Source: Candidatus Brocadiia bacterium
GTDB taxonomy: Bacteria > Planctomycetota > MHYJ01 > WSZJ01
DNA: 12,919 bases
NCBI GenBank assembly: GCA_013360825.1
Contig: JABWAY010000093.1
Coordinates: forward strand, 1 to 12,919
Reading direction: 5' to 3'
Shown here: one piece after another, positions 7,463 through 12,919 of the stretch
Layout: each line of letters opens with the position of its first letter
Position numbering within the stretch: the stretch's first letter is position 1
The notes under the pieces: model-generated
Databases searched by the model: none
What the model was told of the DNA's origin: nothing
The model's input: the letters and a program-made list of their open reading frames with translations, nothing else
Position numbers and translations under genes: made by a program

Positions 7463-7753
7463 TTACTTCTGGATGATGGCGAGGATGTCTTCCTCGGCCA
7501 TGATGAGGTAGTCGCGGCCTTCGACCTTCACTTCGGTGCCGGCGTAGGAGGCGAAGAGGACGAGGTCGCCGGACTGGACCTGGAAGGGAACGCGTTTGCC
7601 GTTCTCAAGCTGGCGGCCTTCGCCGAGGGCGACGACCTTGCCCTGCTTGGGCTTTTCCTTGGCGGAGTCCGGGATGACGATGCCGCCTTTGGTCTTGCCT
7701 TCGGCCTCGATGCGTTCCACCAGAATCTTGTCGCCGATCGGTGTGACCTTCAT
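7463..7753 (-). CDS. groES: Co-chaperonin GroES (Cpn10)
   Basis: A 96-residue protein, the usual length, starting MKVTPIGDKILVERI. It forms the heptameric lid of the GroEL cage. The mobile loop that contacts GroEL is 'AEGKTKGGIVIPDSAKEKP' (about residues 17-35), and the C-terminal 'GRDYLIMAEEDILAII' strand pair is typical. An upstream in-frame ATG at 7774 would add seven residues (MRKELTD) but would absorb the AAGGAG ribosome site, so the start at 7753 is preferred. groEL follows 27 bases later. Upstream is a 303-base divergent region. I find no CIRCE operator and no clear sigma-32 promoter, so heat-shock control, if present, is not visible. Confidence 0.96.
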   Translation of the reverse strand: MKVTPIGDKILVERIEAEGKTKGGIVIPDSAKEKPKQGKVVALGEGRQLENGKRVPFQVQSGDLVLFASYAGTEVKVEGRDYLIMAEEDILAIIQK

Positions 7754-7762
7754 GTCGGTGAG

Positions 7763-7768
7763 CTCCTT
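7763..7768 (-). promoter_or_regulatory. groES Shine-Dalgarno site
   Basis: AAGGAG on the minus strand, nine bases before the ATG at 7753. It decides the groES start against the longer in-frame reading from 7774. Confidence 0.75.
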
Positions 7769-7924
7769 GCGCACGGGGAGACGGGATAGAGAATCGGACG
7801 AGGAGGGATTAGCAAGGGGCGTGCCGGGAACCTCCGTTCTGCAAACCGTGTCTCATGAAGGGGTTGCGCTGTCACGGTGCGAGCCGCGCTCCGTCACAGT
7901 GGCAGGGGGCCTGTCAAGGTGGCT

Positions 7925-7971
7925 CCCGCCCCACCCCGCCGGCCCCCTCCCGACGCCGCCCCGCCCCACCC
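7925..7971 (-). promoter_or_regulatory. Clustered G-tracts with G-quadruplex potential
   Basis: Within 47 bases the minus strand has eight G-runs of three to five (plus-strand C-runs at 7925-7927, 7929-7932, 7934-7937, 7943-7947, 7949-7951, 7959-7962, 7964-7967 and 7969-7971). One subset, GGG-T-GGGG-C-GGGG followed by GGG after seven bases, meets the usual quadruplex pattern with loops of 1, 1 and 7. Two more C-runs lie at 7996-7999 and 8004-8007. It is upstream of groES and just upstream of the TAGCAT at 8018. A regulatory role is inferred, and high GC alone raises the chance of such motifs. Confidence 0.4.
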
Positions 7972-8017
7972 AAGAATTTCCCGGCTGACCCGCTTCCCCA
8001 CCACCCCGGCCGTCTGA

Positions 8018-8023
8018 TAGCAT
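8018..8023 (+). promoter_or_regulatory. TAGCAT -10-like element of the zinc-finger gene
   Basis: TAGCAT matches TATAAT at four of six positions and lies 33 bases before the ATG at 8057, giving a leader of about 27 bases that contains GGGAGGAA at 8047-8054. No good -35 is seen 16-18 bases upstream, so the call rests on the -10 and on similarity to other TAGNNT elements in this window. Confidence 0.35.
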
Positions 8024-8056
8024 CCCCGCGGATCGCCTTTTTCACCGGGAGGAATC

Positions 8057-9367
8057 ATGTTGCGCCGTTGCACCCTCGTCGCCCTCGCGCTCGTCGTCCT
8101 CACGCTCGCCCCCGCCGGCCTCGCCGTCGCCGACAAGATCGTGCTCAAGGACGGGCGCACCTACGAGGGGACGATCCTGCAGGAAACCGAGGAGTCCGTC
8201 AAAATCCGGACGGCCAAGGCCACGATGACCTTCCAGAAGAACCAGATCGAATCCATCGAGAAATCCGAGAGCAAGGTCGGGGATCTCGACAAGCGGCTGA
8301 CCTCCCTCGATCCAGCCCAGCCGCAGAAGTACCTCGAGACCGCGCGCTGGCTCACAAAGGAAGGCCGCGAACTCTTCGACGTCGGCCTCCTGCGCCGCCT
8401 CTGCAACGCCGCCGCGTCCCGGGACCGCTCGCTCGCGGCGGAGTCGCAGCTCCTGCTCGGAAAGGAACTGCTGGAGCGCGGCTCCAGGCTCGACGCGGCG
8501 CGGTCGTTCGCCCGGGCGGCCAACGCGGACTCCGACGAGGGGGCGGCGCTCCGGGACAAGACGCTCACCCAGCTCCGCGAAAACCTCACGACCGACCTGC
8601 GCGCCCCGCTCGAGGGGCTCGACCTCGTCATCGCCGGCAACCTCCCCGATGCGCTTCCCAAACTCCAGAAGTCCGGGGCGGCGATCCTCGAGGAGCTCGC
8701 CGCGGCGCCGCTGAACCAGAGCTGGGACATGTTCGTGACGGACATCGCGAGCCGCGTGATGTGCAAGCCCTGCGGCGGGTCCGCGCTCGTGAGCTGCCCG
8801 GCGTGTGAGGGGACGGGGATCATCAAGTGCAACACCTGCCTGGGGACGGGATCGAAGGGCGGGCACAAGGCCGGGAAGGACATGGTCGTCCTGTTCAAGG
8901 ACACGGTCTGCCGCGCCTGCTATGGGCAGAAGTCGAGTCTGTGCGTGAAGTGCGCCGCCGAGCGGGACGTCCACATCCTGTTTGACTCCACGAACAGAAT
9001 GGGGAAGAACAGCGAGACCGTCCACTGCGTCGCGGGCAAGGAACCCCAGGGCCTGCGGACGGAGATCGGCCTGACCGACTACGACTGGACGGAGTGCATG
9101 CCCGGGAAGGTGTACGTTGCGTCGATCACGGCGCTGCCGATTTCCAAGGGCGGCAGGACGCCGTGCGGGACATGCAAGGGGATCAAGTACAACCCCCCGG
9201 CCACCCCGGTGGACGTGGAGGGAGCGCGGCGGGTGAAGGCGGCGGTGGAGGCGATGCTGCGGGGCGAGGGATCGACCGATCTCCTGCTGAAGGTCGGCGA
9301 CAGCACGTTCGATCAGGCGGCGGTCGCGGACGGGATCCGGTACGTGAACGGACGCTGGGTGAAGTAG
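8057..9367 (+). CDS. Exported LKDGR-module protein with DnaJ-type zinc-finger CxxC cluster
   Basis: A 436-residue protein with a strong GGGAGGAA ribosome site. Residues 1-25 form a signal peptide, with likely cleavage after A-V-A. Residues 26-70 repeat the module of the protein encoded at 3133 ('DKIVLKDGRTYEGTI', then 'SVKIRTAKATMTF'). Residues 85-215 are helical and TPR-like. Six CxxC pairs follow: C236/C239, C247/C250, C258/C261, C285/C288, C296/C299 and C370/C373. Two are full CxxCxGxG as in the DnaJ cysteine-rich domain and others are close variants. DnaJ has four such repeats binding two zincs; here the J-domain is absent and the location should be extracytoplasmic. The C-terminus ends 'GIRYVNGRWVK'. 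It may bind unfolded protein or act in thiol or zinc chemistry; this is inference. It diverges from groES. Confidence 0.8.
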   Translation: MLRRCTLVALALVVLTLAPAGLAVADKIVLKDGRTYEGTILQETEESVKIRTAKATMTFQKNQIESIEKSESKVGDLDKRLTSLDPAQPQKYLETARWLTKEGRELFDVGLLRRLCNAAASRDRSLAAESQLLLGKELLERGSRLDAARSFARAANADSDEGAALRDKTLTQLRENLTTDLRAPLEGLDLVIAGNLPDALPKLQKSGAAILEELAAAPLNQSWDMFVTDIASRVMCKPCGGSALVSCPACEGTGIIKCNTCLGTGSKGGHKAGKDMVVLFKDTVCRACYGQKSSLCVKCAAERDVHILFDSTNRMGKNSETVHCVAGKEPQGLRTEIGLTDYDWTECMPGKVYVASITALPISKGGRTPCGTCKGIKYNPPATPVDVEGARRVKAAVEAMLRGEGSTDLLLKVGDSTFDQAAVADGIRYVNGRWVK

Positions 9368-9387
9368 CGCGGGCGGGGGACGGGGCG

Positions 9388-9411
9388 GCGGAGGCCCCGC
9401 GGGCCCTCCGC
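9388..9411. terminator. Hairpin between convergent genes
   Basis: Arms GCGGAGG (9388-9394) and CCTCCGC (9405-9411) match perfectly, with an internal CCCGCGGG palindrome. It fills the 45-base gap between the stops at 9367 and 9413 and could end transcription from both sides. No T-tract follows on either strand, so intrinsic termination is doubtful. Confidence 0.35.
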
Positions 9412-9412
9412 G

Positions 9413-10807
9413 TCAGAGCTCGAACGTCTGGCCGAGCGACGGGACCTCGACCCGTGCGAATCCGCCGGCGCGCATCCCCTCCGCGAGCGCCTCGGACTGT
9501 TCTTCTTCGCCATGGACGCAGAAGGCGATCTGCGCCTTCTTCTGCGACATGGCGTAGTCCAGGAGTTCCTGCCTCCCCGCGTGCTGCGAGAGCCCGTCCA
9601 GGCGGAGAACCTCGGCGCGGACCGGGTACTCCCCGCCGAAAATCCTCGCGGTCTTCGCCCCGTCGACGAGTCGCCGGCCGAGCGTGTGCTGCGCGGAAAA
9701 GCCGACCATGAGCACCGTGTTCCGCTCGTCCCCGATCCCGTGCTTCAGGTGATGGAGCACCCGCCCCCCTTCGCACATCCCGCTCGCGGCGATCACGAGG
9801 TACGCCCCCTCCCGATTGTTCAGCGTCCGGGACTCGTCGGAACTGCGCAGGTACTTGAGTTCCCCGAATCCGAACGGATCTCCAGGGACGTCGTCGTCGA
9901 GGTAGGCCGCGGTCTTTCTGTCGAAACAGTCCGGGTGGACCCGGTAGATCGAGGTCACGTTGATGCTGAGCGGCGAGTCGACGAAGATCGGGAACCGGCC
10001 CAGCTTCCCCTCCATCCAGAGTTCGTGAAGCAGGTAGGTGAGCGTCTGCGCGCGGCCCAGCGCGAACGCGGGCACGATCACATGTCCGCCGCGCTCGACC
10101 GTCTTGCGGATCACCTCGAACAGCTGCGTCTTCGCCTCAGGGACCTCCCCGGCGTGGTCGCGGCCGCCGTACGTGCTCTCGGTGAGGAACGCGTCGGCCT
10201 GCGGCACCGGCTCGGGATTGCGGAGGATCGGGAAATTCCGCCGGCCCAGGTCCCCCGTGAACACGACCCGTTTCACCGTCCCGTGCGCGCGCTCCGTCAC
10301 CGACGTCACGGCGCTTCCCAGGATGTGCCCGGCGTCCGCGAACCGGAAGCGGACGTTGGGAAGCGCTTCGAGTTCGCGGCCATAGGGGACGGCGACGAAC
10401 CGTCCGATGGCTTCTCGGGCGTCCTCGGGGGTGTAGAGGGGTTCGATTTCGCGGTCGCTGGGGCGGCGGTGGCGATTGAGGTGGCCGGCGTCGGAGACCT
10501 GGATGCTGGCGCTGTCCATGAGCATGACGCCGGCGATGTCCCGCGTCGCGGGGGTGCAGAAGATCGGCCCCTCGAACCCCTCCTTCACGAGGACCGGGAG
10601 GACGCCGCTGTGGTCGATGTGGGCGTGGGAGAGGATGACGGCGTCGAGGGACTTCGGGTCGAAGCCGAGGGAACGGTTGCGGGCTTCCGCTTCCTTACGG
10701 GGTCCCTGGACCAGGCCGCAGTCGAGGAGGACCCGGCCGGAGGCGGTCTCGAGGAGATGCCGTGAGCCGGTGACCGTCCGTGCCGCCCCGTGGAACGTGA
10801 TCTTCAT
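9413..10807 (-). CDS. Metallo-beta-lactamase/beta-CASP nuclease (RNA-specificity factor-like)
   Basis: A complete 464-residue protein. It begins MKITFHGAARTVTGSRHLLE. Metal-binding motifs are in order: H61-A-H63-I-D65-H66, H161 in 'DAGHILGS' and D185 in 'FTGDLGRR'. The beta-CASP part follows, with E210 in 'TESTYGGR' (motif A), 'VPAFALGRAQTLTYLLHEL' (motif B region), 'ASGMCEGGRVLHHL', and H409 in 'LSQHAGRQ' (motif C). This is the exonuclease/endonuclease family of YSH1/CPSF73-like and bacterial RNA-processing enzymes that use two zinc ions in the cytoplasm; RNA is the likely substrate. The length is normal and no key residue is missing. Only a weak G-rich ribosome site precedes the ATG. A TAGAAT lies 57 bases upstream. 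It is co-directional with the GGDEF gene but 107 bases away, so it is probably transcribed separately. Confidence 0.92.
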   Translation of the reverse strand: MKITFHGAARTVTGSRHLLETASGRVLLDCGLVQGPRKEAEARNRSLGFDPKSLDAVILSHAHIDHSGVLPVLVKEGFEGPIFCTPATRDIAGVMLMDSASIQVSDAGHLNRHRRPSDREIEPLYTPEDAREAIGRFVAVPYGRELEALPNVRFRFADAGHILGSAVTSVTERAHGTVKRVVFTGDLGRRNFPILRNPEPVPQADAFLTESTYGGRDHAGEVPEAKTQLFEVIRKTVERGGHVIVPAFALGRAQTLTYLLHELWMEGKLGRFPIFVDSPLSINVTSIYRVHPDCFDRKTAAYLDDDVPGDPFGFGELKYLRSSDESRTLNNREGAYLVIAASGMCEGGRVLHHLKHGIGDERNTVLMVGFSAQHTLGRRLVDGAKTARIFGGEYPVRAEVLRLDGLSQHAGRQELLDYAMSQKKAQIAFCVHGEEEQSEALAEGMRAGGFARVEVPSLGQTFEL

Positions 10808-10863
10808 TGAGCCCCCGCCGGAAGATGAGTCCCGGCGCGCCTCGGGGCCGCCGGTGGGGGGGC

Positions 10864-10869
10864 ATTCTA
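10864..10869 (-). promoter_or_regulatory. TAGAAT -10-like element of the beta-CASP nuclease gene
   Basis: On the minus strand TAGAAT matches TATAAT at five of six positions. It sits in the 107-base gap, 57 bases before the ATG at 10807, giving a leader of roughly 50 bases. The surrounding sequence is very GC-rich, so this AT island stands out. No convincing -35 is seen at normal spacing. Confidence 0.4.
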
Positions 10870-10914
10870 TGCGAATCGCGCGCGCCGGGGCAGGAGTTCG
10901 GGCGGCGGGCGGGA

Positions 10915-12627
10915 TTACTCCGCTGTTTCCAGCCGGTTCTTCCCGCCGTACTTGGCGCGGTACTGCGCCGCGTCCGCCCGGGCGATCAGGCTCTCGACGG
11001 TGTCCTCCGCGCGCAGTTCCGCGAGCCCCATCGACATGGTCGTCCGCAGCACGCGCCCGGCCGTCGCGATCTCCAGCCCCCGGACCGCCCCGAGTACCCC
11101 CTCGCAGATGGCCCGGCCGTCCGATCGCGTCGCGCCGGGAAGAATCAGAGCGAACTCCTCCCCCCCGTACCGCGCCGCGACGTCCCCGGACCGGATCGCG
11201 CTCCTGAGAGCCCCGCCGACCGCCCGCAGCACGGCATCTCCCGCCGGATGGCCGTGCGTGTCGTTCACCTTCTTGAAGTCGTCCAGGTCGCCGATCGCCA
11301 GCGACATCGCCCGGCCGACCTTCCGCGCCTTCGCGATCCGCTCCTCGAGCAGGTAGAAGAAGTGCTGCCTCACGAACAGGCGGGTGAGGGCGTCGACGGT
11401 GGCGCGCTCGTAGAGGCGGGCATTGTGAAGGGCGACGCCGACCGCCCGCGCGAGGACCTGGAGAAGCTCGAGGTCCCTCTCGTTGAACGGGCGGCCGCCG
11501 ATCTTGTCGGCGACGTTGATCGCTCCCAGGATGTCGGCCCCTTCCGACACCGACGCGTGGATCGGGACGATGCAGAACGAGTCGGTGCGGAACCGCCGCT
11601 CGCGCTGGAACCCTTCCGGCGGGCGGCCGGTCGCGGGGTCGGGCGAGAGCAGGGGCTTTCCGGTGGCCAGGACCTGGCCGCACATCCCCTCCCCCACCGT
11701 GACGACGAACGGCTGTGTGTCCCCGCGGCGGGACGCCGTCCGGACCACGCGCCCGGTGGAGCCGTCGGGGGCGAGTTCGACGATGGAGACATGGGAGGCC
11801 TTGAAGATCGACCGCGCGAACCCGACGGCTTCCCCGAGGATCGGTTCCCGATCGAGGTATCCGGAGAGCCACATCGTCGCCTTTTCGATCGACATCAGCA
11901 GCCGGCTGTACTCTTCCATCTGAAGGGCGTTCCGGCGGTTCTCCGCCGCCACGCTGGCGATCAGGGAGACGGCCGTGGCGAGTTCCTGGTCCCGTTCGGG
12001 CAGGGTTCCCGGCGCCGTTCCCCGGAGCACGAACGCCCCCAGGACGTGCGCCCGGGCGACGAGGGGAAGAACGATCAGCCCGGAGGTGTTCGCGAGGGAC
12101 TGGAGCGCCGGCAGGTCGCCGCAGGTCGGGGGGACGGCGAGCTCGCCGCCGCCGCGGGCCCGGATCGCGATCTGCTGCAGCTGTCCGGTATCCGCGTCGG
12201 TGAGGTACACGGCCCCCGCGTTCAGCGCGGTGTCCACGAGAAGGACTTCCAGGCAGGTCGCCATCGACTGGCCGAGTTCCGCGGGCCCCGTGATGACCGC
12301 CGCCACCCGGTAGAGGGCTCCCAGGTGCGCGACGTTCCGGCGCTCCGAGACTCCGGATTCCTCGTTCCGGAACTGGAACCGCGCGCCGCCCATCGCGAGC
12401 ACGTCGCCGTGGCGGACCGCCTGCCCGGTCGCGGGGGCGTCGTTCACGGCGAACGGCACGGTGCCGCGGGCGAACCAGCCCTGCGCGGACTGCTCGATCT
12501 CCACAGCGGCGACCGGGAGGCCGGAGACCGGGATCTCATCCCCCGCGCCGCTCCCGAGACGCGTCCGTCCGGCGAGGGGAAAACGCCGGCCCTGGAGCGG
12601 TCCGTCGAGGGCGAGGAGGTAGGACAT
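10915..12627 (-). CDS. Soluble FHA-like/GAF/GAF/GGDEF diguanylate cyclase
   Basis: A 570-residue protein with no signal or membrane segment, so cytoplasmic. Residues 1-87 resemble a forkhead-associated fold ('GPLQGRRFPLAGRTRLGSG', 'VRHGDVLAMGGARFQFR'). However, the usual GR-S-xxH phosphothreonine-binding residues are replaced (GSG, then GLPVAAVE), so binding is probably lost. Residues 97-235 and about 245-405 are two GAF domains; the second ends 'FNERDLELLQVLARAVGVALHNARLYERA'. The GGDEF domain follows with D447 in 'GDLDDFKKVNDTHGH' and the active site G488-G-E-E-F492, so it should make cyclic di-GMP from two GTP. R479-S-G-D482, five residues before it, is an intact RxxD product-inhibition site. 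Signals are likely small ligands or redox cues bound by the GAFs. The start at 12627 has no Shine-Dalgarno but a TAGACT 8 bases upstream. Confidence 0.92.
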   Translation of the reverse strand: MSYLLALDGPLQGRRFPLAGRTRLGSGAGDEIPVSGLPVAAVEIEQSAQGWFARGTVPFAVNDAPATGQAVRHGDVLAMGGARFQFRNEESGVSERRNVAHLGALYRVAAVITGPAELGQSMATCLEVLLVDTALNAGAVYLTDADTGQLQQIAIRARGGGELAVPPTCGDLPALQSLANTSGLIVLPLVARAHVLGAFVLRGTAPGTLPERDQELATAVSLIASVAAENRRNALQMEEYSRLLMSIEKATMWLSGYLDREPILGEAVGFARSIFKASHVSIVELAPDGSTGRVVRTASRRGDTQPFVVTVGEGMCGQVLATGKPLLSPDPATGRPPEGFQRERRFRTDSFCIVPIHASVSEGADILGAINVADKIGGRPFNERDLELLQVLARAVGVALHNARLYERATVDALTRLFVRQHFFYLLEERIAKARKVGRAMSLAIGDLDDFKKVNDTHGHPAGDAVLRAVGGALRSAIRSGDVAARYGGEEFALILPGATRSDGRAICEGVLGAVRGLEIATAGRVLRTTMSMGLAELRAEDTVESLIARADAAQYRAKYGGKNRLETAE

Positions 12628-12635
12628 GGCGCGCC

Positions 12636-12641
12636 AGTCTA
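12636..12641 (-). promoter_or_regulatory. TAGACT -10-like element, possible leaderless start of the GGDEF gene
   Basis: On the minus strand TAGACT lies just 8 bases (GGCGCGCC) before the ATG at 12627, so a transcript starting about 7 bases downstream would begin at or next to the start codon. No ribosome site is present. The geometry repeats that at 3121-3126. The -35 region is not convincing. Confidence 0.4.
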
Positions 12642-12670
12642 CCGCGCGGGGCGCGGTTCCCGATAGGGGG

Positions 12671-12919
12671 TCACCCCCCCGCGGGGCCCTGAGACCTCAC
12701 GGCGCGGGACTCCGCGACGGCCACGGCGCGTTTCACGATCTCGATCGCGATGTCGCGGTCCGTCGCCTCCTCCAGTCCCTGGAATCCCGGCGAGGCATTG
12801 ACCTCGAGGACGAGCGGCCCCCCGGTCGATTCCAGGATGTCGACCCCGGCGATTTCGAGCCCGACGGCGGCCGCGGCGCCCTCCGCCACGGCGCGCAGGG
12901 CCGGCGTCAGCTCCGCCCG
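12671..12919 (-). CDS. RimK-like ATP-grasp ligase, C-terminal part, cut by window edge
   Basis: The frame is open from the right edge (R-A-E-L-T-P-A-L-R-A...) to a TGA at 12671-12673, giving 82 residues. 'AVGLEIAGVDILES', 'GPLVLEVNASPGFQGLEEAT' and 'DIAIEIVKRAV' are the C-terminal signature of RimK/LysX-type ATP-grasp enzymes. These join an amino acid, typically glutamate, to a carboxylate using ATP and magnesium; the E and N of 'LEVNASPG' are the metal ligands. Its exact substrate (ribosomal protein S6, a cofactor or another target) cannot be told from this part. The GGDEF gene starts 43 bases downstream on the same strand. A short GGGGG/CCCCC hairpin overlaps the stop codon, without a T-tract. 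A GTG at 12889 is an internal codon, not the start. Confidence 0.85.
   Translation of the reverse strand, partial: RAELTPALRAVAEGAAAAVGLEIAGVDILESTGGPLVLEVNASPGFQGLEEATDRDIAIEIVKRAVAVAESRAVRSQGPAGG

Larger units (their letters stand above)
7769..8046. other. Divergent intergenic region between groES and the zinc-finger gene
   Basis: No gene is seen in it. It must carry the groES promoter on the minus strand and the promoter of the gene at 8057 on the plus strand. A TTAGCA hexamer at 7809-7814 resembles one CIRCE half-site core, but its partner is absent. The part from about 7920 to 8010 is strongly C-rich on the plus strand and G-tract-rich on the minus strand. No intrinsic terminator or tRNA is visible. 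Confidence 0.5.

Noticed and set aside
7754..7774. A longer groES starting at 7774
   Set aside because: It would place the AAGGAG ribosome site inside the coding region and add residues not typical of GroES.
4814..7789. A 991-codon plus-strand open frame crossing the protease, groEL and groES
   Set aside because: It is antisense to groEL and groES, is out of frame with the protease, and has the low-complexity Arg/Pro/Leu/Asp composition typical of shadow frames in GC-rich DNA.
7800..7830. CIRCE operator upstream of groES
   Set aside because: Only a TTAGCA core is present; the second half-site at nine-base spacing does not match.
10808..11872. Apparent upstream extension of the beta-CASP protein on the minus strand to 819 residues
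   Set aside because: The family begins at MKITFHG..., and the extension is antisense-like Arg/Gly-rich sequence overlapping the GGDEF gene in another frame.
10807..12666. A 619-codon plus-strand open frame opposite the GGDEF gene
   Set aside because: The minus-strand reading contains clear GAF and GGDEF motifs; the plus-strand reading is compositional shadow.
1..12919. Defence system, prophage, insertion sequence, tRNA or CRISPR array
   Set aside because: No transposase, integrase, direct-repeat spacing or cloverleaf was found; the Met-Gly-Gly repeat in groEL is the only tandem repeat of note.

Overview
This is a GC-rich (roughly 70 percent) bacterial window of ordinary chromosomal character. 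No phage, CRISPR array, tRNA, rRNA or insertion sequence was recognised. Several proteins point to the Planctomycetota or a relative. Two secreted proteins begin with an 'LKDGR..EG' beta-rich module, one of them followed by a TPR-like stretch ending in 'ALGHVRVGERW', and the penicillin-binding-protein fragment has a Planctomycetota-like flavour. The taxonomic call is an inference from remembered family resemblance, not from a search.

Left end (1-1363). Three truncated gene pieces abut in conflicting orientation: a secreted-protein fragment (minus), a PBP2-type transpeptidase fragment (plus), and a YVTN/beta-propeller protein (minus) whose start and promoter are intact but whose 3' end is lost. 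The first piece is visibly lower in GC. This looks like a chimeric contig end or a rearrangement scar, and the first ~660 bases should not be taken as native to the rest.

Middle left (1364-5579). A 429-base intergenic stretch precedes a 410-residue exported helical protein of unknown function. A hairpin follows, then a translationally coupled pair: an exported LKDGR-module/TPR protein and an exported TPR plus peptidase-MA-like zinc metalloprotease with HELSH and NEGIA motifs.

Centre (5707-9367). A minus-strand groES-groEL operon ends in a good intrinsic terminator. Divergent from groES, across a 303-base region with eight closely spaced G-tracts on the minus strand, is a second exported LKDGR-module protein carrying six CxxC pairs, several in DnaJ-type CxxCxGxG form.

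Right (9413-12919). Three co-directional minus-strand genes, read right to left: the C-terminal end of a RimK-like ATP-grasp ligase (cut by the window edge), a soluble FHA-like/GAF/GAF/GGDEF diguanylate cyclase, and a complete metallo-beta-lactamase/beta-CASP nuclease.

A recurrent TAGNNT -10-like hexamer lies upstream of four genes. For two of them (3133 and 12627) it sits only 6-8 bases before the ATG and no Shine-Dalgarno is visible, so leaderless transcripts are plausible. The best candidates for undescribed biology are the exported LKDGR-module proteins with their metalloprotease and zinc-finger partners, and the G-tract region between groES and the zinc-finger gene.
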